64,000 nt of DNA from Ciceribacter ferrooxidans. GTDB taxonomy: Bacteria > Pseudomonadota > Alphaproteobacteria > Rhizobiales > Rhizobiaceae. Of this stretch, positions 37,339 to 47,772 are shown one piece after another. Location: positions 1-64,000 of the forward strand of contig NZ_SDVB01000253.1 of the NCBI RefSeq assembly GCF_004137355.1. Reading direction: 5' to 3'. How positions within the stretch are numbered: position 1 is the first letter of the stretch; each line of letters starts with the position of its first letter. The position numbers and the translations under genes were made by a program. The notes beneath the pieces were generated by a model, which made no database searches, was not told where the DNA came from, and worked only from the letters and a program-made list of their open reading frames with translations.

Positions 37339-39993
37339 TTAGAGCGTGCGCGTAACGTGTTCCACGCGGAAACATTCGATAACGTCCCCGGCCCGGATAT
37401 CCTCGTAGTTCTCGAAGGCCATACCGCACTCCTGCCCGACCGGTACTTCCGAGACTTCGTCCTTGAAGCGCTTGAGCGTCTTGAGCTTGCCCTCGTGGAT
37501 GACAACGTTGTCGCGCACCAGGCGGACACCTGCACCACGTTCGACCTTGCCTTCGGTGACGCGGCAACCCGCGACCTTGCCGACCTTGGTGATGTTGAAG
37601 ACTTCGAGGATCTCCGCATTGCCGAGGAAGGTTTCGCGCCGTTCCGGCGAGAGCAGGCCCGACATCGCCGCCTTCACATCATCTACCAGATCGTAGATGA
37701 TGTTGTAGTAGCGGATTTCGATACCGCCGCGTTCAGCCGCTTGGCGGGCTTGCGTGTTTGCACGGACGTTGAAGCCGATGATTGCAGCGTTCGACGCCTC
37801 GGCAAGCGAGATGTCGGACTCGGTGACACCGCCGACCGCCGAATGGACGATGCGCGCACGAACTTCCTCCGTGCCGAGCTTCTCCAGCGCGCCGGCAATC
37901 GCCTCGATCGAACCCTGCACGTCGCCCTTGATGACCAGCGGGAATTCCTTCATGCCGGAAGTCTGAAGCTGGCTCATCATCTGTTCGAGCGAGCCGCGAG
38001 AGCCGGACTGGCGCGCTGCCGCCTTATCTCGGGCCAGACGCAGACGGTATTCCGAGATTTCGCGGGCGCGGGCCTCGTTCTCGACGACGGCGAACTTGTC
38101 GCCGGCTGCTGGTGTGCCGGAAAGACCGAGAACCTCGACCGGCATGGCCGGACCGGCTTCCTTGACGTGGTCGCCCTTGTCGTTGACGAGCGCGCGCACG
38201 CGCCCCCACTGGTCGCCGGCGACGATGATCTGGCCGGGGCGAAGTGTACCCTTCTGCACGAGGACAGTCGCGACGGCGCCGCGACCGCGGTCGAGCTCGG
38301 CCTCGATGACCGTTCCTTCCGCCGTGCGGTTCGGATTGGCCTTGAGGTCAAGGATTTCAGCTTGCAGCAGGATGGCCTCGAGCAGCTTGTCGAGATTGGT
38401 GCCGTTCTTCGCCGAAACCTCGACGTCGAGAACTTCACCGCCCATGGACTCGACGAAGACTTCATGCTGCAGCAATTCCGTACGGACCTTCTGCGCGTTC
38501 GCCGTCGGCTTGTCGATCTTGTTGATCGCCACGATGATCGGAACACCCGCTGCCTTGGCGTGGTTGATCGATTCGATCGTCTGAGGCATCACGCTGTCGT
38601 CGGCCGCGACCACCAGAATGGCAATGTCGGTCGCCTGAGCACCGCGGGCGCGCATCGCGGTGAAGGCGGCGTGGCCGGGCGTGTCGATGAAGGTGATCTT
38701 CTGACCGTTCTGCTCCACCTGGTAGGCGCCGATGTGCTGGGTAATGCCCCCGGCTTCGCCGGCTACCACGTTGGCGTTCCGGATGGCGTCGAGCAGCGAA
38801 GTTTTGCCGTGGTCGACGTGACCCATGATCGTTACGACCGGCGGACGCGACAGCAGTTCGCCCTCGCTGTCGACGACGTCGAAGATACCCTCCTCAACAT
38901 CGGATTCCGAAACGCGCTTGACGGTATGGCCGAATTCGGTCGCGATGATTTCAGCAAGGTCGGCGTCGATGACGTCGCCGGGCTTCATCATCTGGCCTTC
39001 CTTCATCAAGTACTTGATAACGTCGACCGCGCGTTCGGACATGCGCTGCGACAGTTCCTGGATGGTGATGGTTTCCGGGAGAACGACCTCGCGCACGATC
39101 TTTTCACGCGGTTCCTGCATCTGACTGCGACGGAACTTCTCCTGGCGGCGGCGCATCGATGCAAGCGAACGGCCACGCGAAGGCGCGCCTTCTTCGTCCA
39201 CATCGGCGCTGGTTACGGTCAGCTTGCCACGCCGGCGGTCGTCTTCACCTTTCGGACGGGCGGGAACCTTCGCCGGTGCCGGCGCCGCGATCTTGCCGCG
39301 CGCCGGACCGCGAGCGGCATTGCGCTCCTCTTCTTCTTCCTCTTCCTTCCGGCTGCGGCCGAAAACCGGAGCGGAAGGCGCTGCAGGGCGCGGGACGGGA
39401 CGAACTTCGGCAGGACGCGCCGGGGCTGCTGCCGCTGCCGGAGCTTCGGCTTCCTGGACGTGCGTTCCCTCTTCCTTCACTTCCGTCGCTCGCTGCGCGG
39501 CATCCTCGGCAGCGCGCAGGGCGGCCTCTTCAGCTTCTGCCTTGCGACGCTCTTCGTCGATGGCGCGCTGTTTGGCTTCCTCGACTTCGCGCGCCTGTGC
39601 TTCCACGAGTGCGCGGCGGCGCGCTTCCATCTCGCCGGCGGACAAATCGTGAAGGACGGCACCGCGCGGGCGCTCCTGGCGGGCGGGCTGCTGTGCTTGA
39701 GGCGCCCGCTGCTGCGGCGCGCTCGGCTGATGAATGCGCGGAGCAGGCGTAGCCGGCCGCGGAGCTACCGGAGCCGGAGCGGGCTCGGCAGGACGGGCCT
39801 GTGAAACCGGGGCGGAGGGCTTCTCGTCTTCAGGACGGGTCAGGCGCCGTTTGCGCGTCTCGACCACAACCGCCTTGGTGCGACCGCGACCGATATCCTG
39901 ACGCACGGTGCCTTGGCTCACGCCCGAGGGTTTCAGGGTGAGAGTCTTCTTGCCCGTTACGCTAAGTGTCTTGTCGTCTTTGTTGTCGGTCAT
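37339..39993 (-). CDS. infB: Translation initiation factor IF-2
   Basis: The 884-residue GTPase has a long Ala/Pro/Arg/Glu-rich N-terminal part (about 1-300) with a basic coiled-coil-like stretch, then the G domain with [15 protein letters not shown] (P-loop), DTPGHAAF and NKID. Domains II-IV follow. It brings initiator tRNA to the ribosome. It lies between ylxR and rbfA. Confidence 0.97.
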   Translation of the reverse strand: MTDNKDDKTLSVTGKKTLTLKPSGVSQGTVRQDIGRGRTKAVVVETRKRRLTRPEDEKPSAPVSQARPAEPAPAPVAPRPATPAPRIHQPSAPQQRAPQAQQPARQERPRGAVLHDLSAGEMEARRRALVEAQAREVEEAKQRAIDEERRKAEAEEAALRAAEDAAQRATEVKEEGTHVQEAEAPAAAAAPARPAEVRPVPRPAAPSAPVFGRSRKEEEEEEERNAARGPARGKIAAPAPAKVPARPKGEDDRRRGKLTVTSADVDEEGAPSRGRSLASMRRRQEKFRRSQMQEPREKIVREVVLPETITIQELSQRMSERAVDVIKYLMKEGQMMKPGDVIDADLAEIIATEFGHTVKRVSESDVEEGIFDVVDSEGELLSRPPVVTIMGHVDHGKTSLLDAIRNANVVAGEAGGITQHIGAYQVEQNGQKITFIDTPGHAAFTAMRARGAQATDIAILVVAADDSVMPQTIESINHAKAAGVPIIVAINKIDKPTANAQKVRTELLQHEVFVESMGGEVLDVEVSAKNGTNLDKLLEAILLQAEILDLKANPNRTAEGTVIEAELDRGRGAVATVLVQKGTLRPGQIIVAGDQWGRVRALVNDKGDHVKEAGPAMPVEVLGLSGTPAAGDKFAVVENEARAREISEYRLRLARDKAAARQSGSRGSLEQMMSQLQTSGMKEFPLVIKGDVQGSIEAIAGALEKLGTEEVRARIVHSAVGGVTESDISLAEASNAAIIGFNVRANTQARQAAERGGIEIRYYNIIYDLVDDVKAAMSGLLSPERRETFLGNAEILEVFNITKVGKVAGCRVTEGKVERGAGVRLVRDNVVIHEGKLKTLKRFKDEVSEVPVGQECGMAFENYEDIRAGDVIECFRVEHVTRTL

Positions 39994-40092
39994 TCCGTTC
40001 CCGTTCCTTCGAGCGTGGCCGGATGCCCTGCATCGACCGCGCCGCTCAATTCCTGTTCATCGATGCAGTGGCCGGCCGAACCGGTGACCGCG

Positions 40093-40782
40093 TCATTGTG
40101 GTTTCTGGCTGGCGCCACCCGTCGTTTGCGGCGCGCCGCCGCGATACGTCTTGAGCAGGTTTGCGCGTTTCACTACACCTTCACCCGCCTGCCCCGCAAG
40201 CGCTGCCGCATGGATAAAAGCATTCTGACCCATCAGTTCTTCCATTTCCGCCTCGGACAAGAGCCGAAAGGAGGGTATCTCCGCGTCGGTCTCCATTCCG
40301 AGGTGCCAAGCCTTGCGCGCCTGGTCGATTTTCCTCACGCCGTCTGCCGCCGCGTCCATCGCGTGGAAGACGGCAATCGCCTCTCCGCTGCGGACCGCCA
40401 GGTCGACCTTGGAGCTACCGGTGATGAACTGGCCGGCCTTGCGCGCCATGTTCATCATCCCCACAAGCTGTGCGACGAGCAGGCAGTCGACACGCCGGCC
40501 GAGATCGGGGTCAGCCTTGACGTCCGCCTTCAGCGCGCGCGCGAAAAGCTTCTTTGCTACCGCCTTGTCGACCGCCTCACGGCTTGCCGAAACCCAGCAT
40601 CCGCGACCGGGAAGCTGCCGCTTGATATCCGCAACGACGCTGCCGTCGGGGCCGGCGACAAAGCGGATCAACGTTTCCGGTGCTCCGCTCTGCCGCGTGA
40701 CGATGCACGTGCGACCATTCATGTCCGCACCTTCGGCGGTATCATCATTCGGCAAGCTTTCCAGCGCATCGCCTCGCATCAT
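40093..40782 (-). CDS. YlxR (DUF448) RNA-binding protein fused to an L7Ae-like domain
   Basis: The 229-residue protein has an N-terminal YlxR domain (RTCIVTRQ, then PDGSVVADIKRQLPGRGCWV) and a second part with MMNMARKAGQFITGSSKV, typical of L7Ae/YlxQ proteins. In Firmicutes these are two genes, ylxR and ylxQ, between nusA and infB; here they are joined. The tail (about 190-229) is of low complexity. The start overlaps the nusA stop by 4 bases (ATGA), so translation is coupled. A role in transcription or ribosome function is likely but not defined. Confidence 0.85.
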   Translation of the reverse strand: MMRGDALESLPNDDTAEGADMNGRTCIVTRQSGAPETLIRFVAGPDGSVVADIKRQLPGRGCWVSASREAVDKAVAKKLFARALKADVKADPDLGRRVDCLLVAQLVGMMNMARKAGQFITGSSKVDLAVRSGEAIAVFHAMDAAADGVRKIDQARKAWHLGMETDAEIPSFRLLSEAEMEELMGQNAFIHAAALAGQAGEGVVKRANLLKTYRGGAPQTTGGASQKPQ

Positions 40783-42386
40783 TCAGCCTTGTCTTCGTCC
40801 TCGGCCGCTTCTTCTTCAACGGCCTCTGCAGCGAGGTCGTCTTCGGTAATCCAGCCGGCCGCCAGACGGGCCTGAACGATCATGTTTTCGGCTTCCGCGC
40901 GGGAAACGTCGAACTTCGAGAACAACCCCTCGAACTTCTTGGTCTCGCCGTCCTTGCGCTCGCTCCAGCCGACGAGGTCGTCGGCCGCACAGCCGGCAAA
41001 GTCCTCGATCGTCTTGATGCCGTCCTCGCCGAGGGCGACCATCATCTGGGCCGTCATGCCGTCGATCTGGCGCAGGTCGTCGGCAACGCCGAGCTCCTTG
41101 CGCTTGGCGTCCATTTCCGCCTCGATCTTTTCCAGATAATCGCGGGCGCGGGACTGGATTTCCTGGGCGGTGTCCTCGTCGAAACCCTCGATGGAGGCGA
41201 TTTCGTCGAGATCGACGTAAGCGAGCTCCTCGACCTGGGCGAAGCCCTCGGAGGCGAGCACCTGACCGATCATCTCGTCGACGTCGAGCGCGTCCATGAA
41301 CAGGTTGGTGCGTTCGTTGAATTCCTTCTGACGACGCTCGGATTCTTCCTGCTCGGTCATGATGTCGATGTCCCAGCCGGTCAGCTGCGACGCGAGGCGC
41401 ACGTTCTGACCGCGACGACCGATGGCGAGCGAAAGCTGTTCATCCGGAACGACGACCTCGATACGTTCGGCATCCTCGTCGAGAACGACCTTCGAAACCT
41501 CAGCCGGCTGCAGGGCGTTGACGATGAAGGAGGCCGGATCCTGGCTCCACGGGATGATGTCGATCTTCTCGCCCTGCAATTCGCCGACGACGGCCTGGAC
41601 ACGTGAGCCTCGCATACCGACGCAGGCGCCGACCGGGTCGATCGACGAGTCGTTGGAAATGACGGCAATCTTGGCACGCGAGCCCGGATCGCGGGCAACC
41701 GACTTGATCTGGATGATGCCGTCGTAGATTTCCGGCACTTCCATGGTGAAGAGCTTCACCATGAACTGCGGATGGGTACGAGACAGGAAGATCTGCGGGC
41801 CCCGCTGTTCGCGGCGGACGTCGTAGACATAGGCGCGAACACGGTCGCCGTAACGGAAGGTCTCGCGCGGGATCATCTCGTCACGGCGGATGATACCTTC
41901 ACCGCGGCCGAGATCGACAATCACATTGCCGTATTCGACGCGCTTGACGGTGCCGTTGACGATTTCGCCGACACGATCCTTGAATTCGTCGTACTGGCGA
42001 TCCCGTTCGGCTTCGCGCACCTTTTGTACGATAACCTGCTTGGCGGACTGGGCGGCGATCCGGCCGAAATCCATCGGCGGCAGCGGATCGGCAATGAAGT
42101 CACCGATCTTGGCATCCGGATTGCGGTCACGGGCAAGCTCGAGTGCAATCTGCGTGGAATAATCCTCGACCTTCTCGACGACTTCCAGAAGGCGCTGCAG
42201 ACGGATTTCGCCGGTTTTGGAGTTGATATCGGCGCGGATATTCGTTTCGGAGCCGTAGCGAGAGCGGGCCGCCTTCTGGATCGCATCGGCCATTGCGGCA
42301 AGCACGATCTCACGGTCGATCACCTTCTCACGCGCGACCGCGTCAGCGATCTGCAAGAGCTCGAGCCGGTTAGCACTGACTGCCAT
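40779..42386 (-). CDS. nusA: Transcription termination/antitermination factor NusA
   Basis: The 535-residue protein has an N-terminal RNA polymerase-binding domain, S1 (about 135-200), two KH domains (about 230-345, with GACVGMRGSRVQAVVGEL) and two C-terminal acidic repeats as in other proteobacteria. It regulates pausing and termination. It lies 47 bases after rimP. Confidence 0.96.
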   Translation of the reverse strand: MAVSANRLELLQIADAVAREKVIDREIVLAAMADAIQKAARSRYGSETNIRADINSKTGEIRLQRLLEVVEKVEDYSTQIALELARDRNPDAKIGDFIADPLPPMDFGRIAAQSAKQVIVQKVREAERDRQYDEFKDRVGEIVNGTVKRVEYGNVIVDLGRGEGIIRRDEMIPRETFRYGDRVRAYVYDVRREQRGPQIFLSRTHPQFMVKLFTMEVPEIYDGIIQIKSVARDPGSRAKIAVISNDSSIDPVGACVGMRGSRVQAVVGELQGEKIDIIPWSQDPASFIVNALQPAEVSKVVLDEDAERIEVVVPDEQLSLAIGRRGQNVRLASQLTGWDIDIMTEQEESERRQKEFNERTNLFMDALDVDEMIGQVLASEGFAQVEELAYVDLDEIASIEGFDEDTAQEIQSRARDYLEKIEAEMDAKRKELGVADDLRQIDGMTAQMMVALGEDGIKTIEDFAGCAADDLVGWSERKDGETKKFEGLFSKFDVSRAEAENMIVQARLAAGWITEDDLAAEAVEEEAAEDEDKAE

Positions 42387-42433
42387 TGTTTTATGTCTCC
42401 GTCTTCACTGCCGGGGCCGTGCCCTCAAGGCGG

Positions 42434-43042
42434 TTAGTCTATCGAGGTTTCGTCGTCGTTCTGATTTGCCGCCTTGGCCCGAGCCGCCTTGTCGGCCTTC
42501 AGCGCATCGCGGATGAGATCGTCTGTCAGGATCAGTTTCGCTTCCGCCAGCGCACTGAACGGAATGGTCACGCGCGGTTCTTCTCCATACGCGATCTGGT
42601 CTCGCTCGATGGTAAAGCCGTCTCCGTCAACCGCTGCAATCTTGCCGCGGAACCGCTTGCGGTTGTCGACCAGAATCGACGTCTCGCATTTGACGATGTG
42701 ACCCTGCCAGCGCTCGAAGTCGGACTTGCGCACCATCGGCCTGTCGATACCCGGGGAGGATACTTCCAGATGATAGGCCTTGTCGACCGGATCTTCGACG
42801 TCGAGCACCGGCGAAATCGCCATCGAAAGCTCCTCGCAGTCCTCGACTGTCATGGTGCCGTCGTTGCGTTCGGCCATGATCTGGAGGGTAAGCCCGTTCT
42901 GGTTCAGGAGCCGAACCCGCACGAGTTTGAAACCCATGGCAACGGTCACGGGCTCTATGATTTCAGCGATGCGCCGATCCAGGCCGGTTTCCGTGACAAT
43001 GCGCGGCTCGCGGTCCTGCGGCGCCGGTACTTGTTCCGACAC
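42434..43042 (-). CDS. rimP: Ribosome maturation factor RimP
   Basis: The 202-residue protein has the N-terminal alpha-beta domain and SH3-like C-terminal domain ([20 protein letters not shown] marks the junction). It is needed for 30S maturation. The leader has AGGAGGATGACGCGT before the GTG start. It is the first gene of the cluster down to rpsO; a terminator lies 43 bases upstream. Confidence 0.93.
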   Translation of the reverse strand: MSEQVPAPQDREPRIVTETGLDRRIAEIIEPVTVAMGFKLVRVRLLNQNGLTLQIMAERNDGTMTVEDCEELSMAISPVLDVEDPVDKAYHLEVSSPGIDRPMVRKSDFERWQGHIVKCETSILVDNRKRFRGKIAAVDGDGFTIERDQIAYGEEPRVTIPFSALAEAKLILTDDLIRDALKADKAARAKAANQNDDETSID

Positions 43043-43084
43043 GCGTCATCCTCCTGGATGAATTCTGCAGCTTTCCCGACCGTT

Positions 43085-43119
43085 AACAAAAAAGAGCGGG
43101 TCCTTGCGGCCCCACTCTT
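43085..43119 (-). terminator. Intrinsic terminator in the rimP leader, possible attenuator
   Basis: On the minus strand the stem AAGAGTGGG/CCCGCTCTT (one T-G pair) has a 10-base loop and is followed by TTTTGTTAAC. It lies 43 bases upstream of rimP and about 25 bases after a promoter-like sequence. No gene on this strand ends before it, so it most likely stops part of the rimP transcription. Confidence 0.7.
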
Positions 43120-43145
43120 CATCCATCGATCAAGAATTTAGGCAC

Positions 43146-43174
43146 GATATACGCTTGCTCGCGTGCAAATGCAA
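43146..43174 (-). promoter_or_regulatory. Candidate rimP operon promoter
   Basis: On the minus strand TTGCAT (43169-43174) and TATATC (43146-43151) are separated by 17 bases. A transcript from here would run about 20 bases before the terminator hairpin. Confidence 0.5.
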
Positions 43175-43298
43175 GCTTTGCGAGGAACCATGCCGTCCCG
43201 GTGCTATTTTCGTGTTCGGGGCAGCGGGACATAGGCAGCGTGCGTCGGATTTGCCTATAGTGGCACGCTCCGCTTCGAAAGCTGCAGGTGAACAGGAC

Positions 43299-44927
43299 GT
43301 GTCGGATCGCAAATCGCCGTTGGCGCCACTGAAGAACGAATTCTATCGGACAATCTGGTTTGCGAGCATTTCGTCGAATCTCGGCGGTCTTATCCAGGGC
43401 GTGGGGGCAGCCTGGCTGATGGCGTCCATCTCCCGCTCGGAAAACATGGTCGCTCTTGTCCAGGCGTCCAATACCCTGCCCATCATGCTGTTTTCGTTGC
43501 TTTCCGGTGCCGTCGCCGACAGCTTTGATCGTCGCAAGGTCATGTTGCTCTCGCAGTTCTTCATGCTCGCCGTGTCGGTCTTGCTCGCGGTCTTTGCTTT
43601 TCTCGGACAGATTTCCCCCTGGTCGCTGCTGTTCTTCACATTTCTGATCGGTAGCGGCACGGCGCTCAACAATCCTTCCTGGCAGGCTTCCGTCGGCGAC
43701 ATGGTCCCGCGCAGCGATCTCCCGGCCGCCGTCGCCCTGAACAGCATGGGCTTCAACATTACCCGAAGCGTCGGTCCGGCACTCGGCGGCATGATCGTCG
43801 CGGCATCCGGCGCCGCCGTCGCGTTCCTCGTGAACGCCTTCAGTTATCTGCCGCTCGCCTACGCGCTCTATCGATGGCGTCCGGAAGTCCCGCAGACGAC
43901 GTTACCGCGCGAGCAGCTGGGCGCCGCGATCTCTGCCGGGCTTCGCTACGTCGCGATGTCGCCGAATATCCTGAAGGTGCTTTTCCGCAGTTTCGTCTTC
44001 GGCCTGACCGCGGTCGCGATCCTCGCTCTTCTCCCGGTCGTCGCGCGCGACATGATCGCGGGCGGACCGCTCACCTACGGCATTCTGCTCGGCGCCTTCG
44101 GCGCAGGTGCGATCGCGGGGGCACTCTCAAGCGCCCGGCTGCGCGAGATCCTGTCGAGTGAGGACATCGTTCGGTTGTCGTTCGCAGGTTTTGCCCTGAG
44201 CACGGCAGTGATCGGCGTCAGCGGATCGGCGTGGCTCACCGGGGTGGCACTTCTGCTTGCCGGTGCCTGCTGGGTGCTAGCGCTGTCGCTCTTCAATACG
44301 GTCGTACAGCTTTCCACGCCGCGCTGGGTCGTCGGTCGTGCCCTCTCGCTCTACCAGACAGCCACCTTTGGCGGCATGGCGACCGGCAGCTGGCTATGGG
44401 GCCATGTGGCCGAAACCAATGGTGTCGGACATGCCCTTCTCGTGTCCGCATTGGTGATGATTGTCGGCGTCGCAATCGGATTCCGGCTTCCGATGCCGCC
44501 TTTCGCGTCCCTCGACCTCGATCCGCTCAACCGCTTCAACGAGCCGGAGCTCCGCCTCGACGTCAAGCCGCGCAGCGGTCCCATCGTCGTGCAGATCGAT
44601 TACGAGATCGATGACGACGATGTGCAGGAGTTCCTTTCATTGATGGTCGAAAGGCGCCGTATCCGCCTTCGTGACGGGGCTCGAAACTGGGCACTGATGC
44701 GCGATCTCGAGAATCCGGAGGTCTGGACCGAGACCTATCACACCCCGACCTGGGTGGACTACGTGCGCCACAACCAGCGGCGGACGAAGGCGGATGCGGA
44801 AACCAGCGATCGTCTGCTCGGTCTTCACAGGGGGACTTCAAAGCCCCGCGTTCATCGGATGATCGAGCGGCAGGGCATTCCACCGGCGGACGACGTTTTC
44901 CACCAGACCCACATCGAGCCGCACTGA
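43299..44927 (+). CDS. MFS transporter of the MFS_3 (EntS-like) group
   Basis: The 542-residue protein has 12 predicted membrane helices (about 15-415) and a cytoplasmic tail of about 120 residues with VQIDYEIDDDDVQEFLSLM and YHTPTWVDYVRHNQR, a tail found in this subgroup. The loop DSFDRRKVMLLSQ after helix 2 is typical MFS. EntS exports enterobactin; the substrate here is unknown. GTG at 43299 is chosen from the family start (LKNEFYRTIWFAS follows) with AGG upstream. It converges with the transglycosylase gene, 6 bases away. Confidence 0.82.
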   Translation: MSDRKSPLAPLKNEFYRTIWFASISSNLGGLIQGVGAAWLMASISRSENMVALVQASNTLPIMLFSLLSGAVADSFDRRKVMLLSQFFMLAVSVLLAVFAFLGQISPWSLLFFTFLIGSGTALNNPSWQASVGDMVPRSDLPAAVALNSMGFNITRSVGPALGGMIVAASGAAVAFLVNAFSYLPLAYALYRWRPEVPQTTLPREQLGAAISAGLRYVAMSPNILKVLFRSFVFGLTAVAILALLPVVARDMIAGGPLTYGILLGAFGAGAIAGALSSARLREILSSEDIVRLSFAGFALSTAVIGVSGSAWLTGVALLLAGACWVLALSLFNTVVQLSTPRWVVGRALSLYQTATFGGMATGSWLWGHVAETNGVGHALLVSALVMIVGVAIGFRLPMPPFASLDLDPLNRFNEPELRLDVKPRSGPIVVQIDYEIDDDDVQEFLSLMVERRRIRLRDGARNWALMRDLENPEVWTETYHTPTWVDYVRHNQRRTKADAETSDRLLGLHRGTSKPRVHRMIERQGIPPADDVFHQTHIEPH

Positions 44928-44933
44928 GGAGCG

Positions 44934-46175
44934 TCAGCGAAGCTTCGCCTTCAGGCTCTCGTCGGGGAAACAGGTCGGAGAAAAGCCGCTCTTCGCCTGC
45001 CACTCGCCGAGCGACCGGCGGGTTTTGTAGCCGGGCAGCCCATCGACTTTGCCGACATCGTAGTCTTTCGCGACGAGTGTCTCCTGCATGGCCAGCACGT
45101 CTGAGCGCAGCATCTTGCCGACATCACCCCATTTGCCGACGAAAGGACCGCTTCCATAGGCGATGCGATCGGCGAGATTGCCGATGAACAGGGCGTAGAG
45201 ATCGGAGTTGTTGTACTCCTTGAGCACGTAGAAATTCGGTGTGACGAGGAATTCCGGGCCGTGTGTGCCGGCCGGGACCAGCATCATCGTCGAAGCTGCC
45301 GCCTCACGGTCTGGGAAGGGTTTGCCTGAGATGCGCCGGATCCCCGTCGCCACCCAGGCGGAGAGAGGCTGCGCGCGGTCCGGCCCTTCCTGGGCACAGG
45401 AGACCGCCTCCGGAATGACGACCTCGTAACCCCAGCTGCGCCCTCTCTGCCATCCCTTGTGGACGAGATAGTTCGCGATCGAGGCGAGGCTGTCCGGAAC
45501 CGAGCTCCAGATGTCCCTGACGCCGTCTCGATCGAAATCGACGGCGTGCTCAAGATAGCTGGTTGGCATGAACTGCGGCTGGCCGAGGGCACCGGCCCAG
45601 GAGCCCATCATCCTGCCGGCGCTGATGTCGCCGCCATCGATCATGTGCAGCGCTGCAATCAGCTCGCGCAAGAAGAGGTCCTTGCGCGTCGACATGAAAG
45701 CCTTGGTCGCGAGCACCTCCACCGCGGGATAAGGCAGTTTGGCCTGCCCGAAGCCCGTTTCTCGTCCCCAAATCGCAAGCACGACCGATCCGGGAACGCC
45801 GTAGGTCTTCTCGATTTTCTGGAGTGTGCGAGCGTGCCGCGTTGCCAGACCACGACCGGCGGCGGCCAGCCCCTGCAGTCTATTCTCGGAAAAATAGGAT
45901 CCGGGCGAGGAGAACTCGGCCTGACTCTGCTTCCGTTCCTTCGGGGGTTTGCTGCCCGGTGGGACGAGATCCGGCAGATCCCAGTTGAGATGAAGGCCGG
46001 CGGTTGCTCGCTCGAAGGCGTTGCGGCTGACGCCGGACTTCTCCGCCAGCGGCCACAATTCCTGTTGCAACCAGGTTTGGAACCGGGCTTCGACCGCACC
46101 CTTGTCGAGTGCTGCAACGGGAAGCGAAGAAAGGAGCAACAGCAAAAATGAAAGGATGGCGGAGTGTCGTCTCAT
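44934..46175 (-). CDS. Lytic murein transglycosylase (MltB family)
   Basis: The 413-residue protein has a signal peptide (hydrophobic 7-22), an MltB-type catalytic domain (about 30-325) with the catalytic Glu in IWGRETGFGQ, and the block GSWAGALGQPQFMPTSYL. A C-terminal peptidoglycan-binding domain has VGKVDGLPGYKTRRSLGEWQ. It cleaves glycan strands to 1,6-anhydro-muropeptides in the periplasm. It lies 33 bases downstream of recR. Confidence 0.88.
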   Translation of the reverse strand: MRRHSAILSFLLLLLSSLPVAALDKGAVEARFQTWLQQELWPLAEKSGVSRNAFERATAGLHLNWDLPDLVPPGSKPPKERKQSQAEFSSPGSYFSENRLQGLAAAGRGLATRHARTLQKIEKTYGVPGSVVLAIWGRETGFGQAKLPYPAVEVLATKAFMSTRKDLFLRELIAALHMIDGGDISAGRMMGSWAGALGQPQFMPTSYLEHAVDFDRDGVRDIWSSVPDSLASIANYLVHKGWQRGRSWGYEVVIPEAVSCAQEGPDRAQPLSAWVATGIRRISGKPFPDREAAASTMMLVPAGTHGPEFLVTPNFYVLKEYNNSDLYALFIGNLADRIAYGSGPFVGKWGDVGKMLRSDVLAMQETLVAKDYDVGKVDGLPGYKTRRSLGEWQAKSGFSPTCFPDESLKAKLR

Positions 46176-46208
46176 GGAGCCTCACATCACCCTCGAATGG
46201 GGCGGATT

Positions 46209-46814
46209 TCAGATCGTCGTGCGGGCTCTCAGCGCCGCCGCCAGCGTTCCCTCGTCAAGATAGTCGAGCTCACCACCGACAGGCACGCCATGGGCGAGGC
46301 GGGTAATCTTCACCTCCAGACCCACCAGATGATCGGTGATGTAATGAGCGGTCGTCTGTCCTTCGACGGTCGCGTTCACGGCGATGATGACCTCGCGGAT
46401 GCCGCCTTTGGACACCCTGTCGATAAGGCCCTTGATGTTCAGATCATCCGGCCCGACGCCGTCGAGCGGTGACAGCGTTCCGCCAAGCACATGATAGGCT
46501 GCGTTCATCGCGCCCGCGCGCTCAAGCGCCCAAAGGTCGGAGACGTCTTCCACGACGATGATTACCGACTGGTCGCGACGATCATCAGTGCACACGATGC
46601 AGGGATCGCTGGTGTCGACGTTGCCGCAATGAGAGCAAATCTTCACCTTGTCGTAGGCGTCGCCCATTGCGTGCGCGAGAGGCCCGAGCAGCTGATCCTT
46701 CTTCTTGATGAGATGCAGCGCCGCCCGACGGGCGGAACGTGGCCCGAGGCCGGGTACCTTTGCCAGCAGCTGGATCAGTTTTTCGATTTCGGGACCGGTG
46801 ACTCGCTTTGCCAT
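46209..46814 (-). CDS. recR: Recombination protein RecR
   Basis: The 201-residue protein has a helix-hairpin-helix ([18 protein letters not shown]), a zinc finger [16 protein letters not shown], and a Toprim domain with [12 protein letters not shown]. It loads RecA at gaps with RecF and RecO. It is usually next to ybaB and dnaX; here another gene lies between. Confidence 0.95.
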   Translation of the reverse strand: MAKRVTGPEIEKLIQLLAKVPGLGPRSARRAALHLIKKKDQLLGPLAHAMGDAYDKVKICSHCGNVDTSDPCIVCTDDRRDQSVIIVVEDVSDLWALERAGAMNAAYHVLGGTLSPLDGVGPDDLNIKGLIDRVSKGGIREVIIAVNATVEGQTTAHYITDHLVGLEVKITRLAHGVPVGGELDYLDEGTLAAALRARTTI

Positions 46815-46971
46815 GGGCGGTTCTTAGCCGATATCATTGGCAAACGAAATCATTGAACGAGGCGCGACTGATGAAAATTCGGCCTGTAGCCAGGGTGGCG
46901 CCGCAATGCCTGAGGGGCACCTGGATCGGGCCGGTCGGTTGGCACCGCAAGGCCCGATCCACGACCTGAGG

Positions 46972-47772
46972 TTAGCGCACCCAGCCCTCGGTCGCCATCA
47001 GCGCCTGCGCTTCCGGCGTCACCAGGAATGCGAGGAATTCGGCGGTTTCCGGGTCGGCTTCGGGTGACTGGGCGACGTTGACGTCGCGCCAGATCGTCCG
47101 TTCGGGAGCAAGGTCGACCTGTTCCAGGACGTCCGAATGGGTTACCGGCCAATCCGGCCAGGTGACCCAGGCGTCGGCATCCTTTGCCTGAAATGCCTTG
47201 AGGCTAGCGCCTGAGCCCTTGCTGAAGTCGACGATGTTGCGGCGGAAGGCACGGATATCGTCCAGCCGGCCCAGCCGGCCGGCTACGTCTTCCCAGGTTC
47301 CCGTGCCGGACGTGTTGGCAATGCCCGCGCCTTCGGTCACGACGATCTTGATGCCGTCCCGGAGCAGATCGTCAAAACCATGGATACCCTTGGGATTGCC
47401 CTTCTTGACGGCGATGATCGTGGGTCGAACATAAATCGGCTCGACCTGCTCCGAGGAAAAGGTCTTGTAAGTCTCGAGGAAGGCCGTCATCGACTGTTCG
47501 GATGTTCCCCACAAGATATCGGCGTCGGCTTGCGCCTTGGCCGACCATGTGGACTCCGGTCCGGCAGTGATTTCGACTGTCTTGCCGGTCTTCGCCTTCC
47601 ACGCATCGGCGACCTTCTGAAATGCAGTATGCGGCCCGCCCGCGCCATAGAAGCGAACCACCCCATCCTTGGGCTGGTGCTTGATCGAAGGATCGTAAAG
47701 CTTGCTTTCCTCGCCGAAGGCAGCCGGGGCGAGCCCCAGCAGTGCCGCTGAAAGTACCATCATGAAACGCAT
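46972..47772 (-). CDS. Orphan periplasmic solute-binding protein (ModA/AcfC-like)
   Basis: The 266-residue protein has a signal peptide (hydrophobic 3-19, AAFGEES) and a two-lobed binding fold with VVRFYGAGGPHTAFQKVADAW and VTEGAGIANTSGTGTWEDV. It resembles molybdate/sulfate-type binding proteins and AcfC. No permease or ATPase is nearby. It lies between ybaB and recR, which are normally adjacent. The ligand is unknown. Confidence 0.7.
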   Translation of the reverse strand: MRFMMVLSAALLGLAPAAFGEESKLYDPSIKHQPKDGVVRFYGAGGPHTAFQKVADAWKAKTGKTVEITAGPESTWSAKAQADADILWGTSEQSMTAFLETYKTFSSEQVEPIYVRPTIIAVKKGNPKGIHGFDDLLRDGIKIVVTEGAGIANTSGTGTWEDVAGRLGRLDDIRAFRRNIVDFSKGSGASLKAFQAKDADAWVTWPDWPVTHSDVLEQVDLAPERTIWRDVNVAQSPEADPETAEFLAFLVTPEAQALMATEGWVR

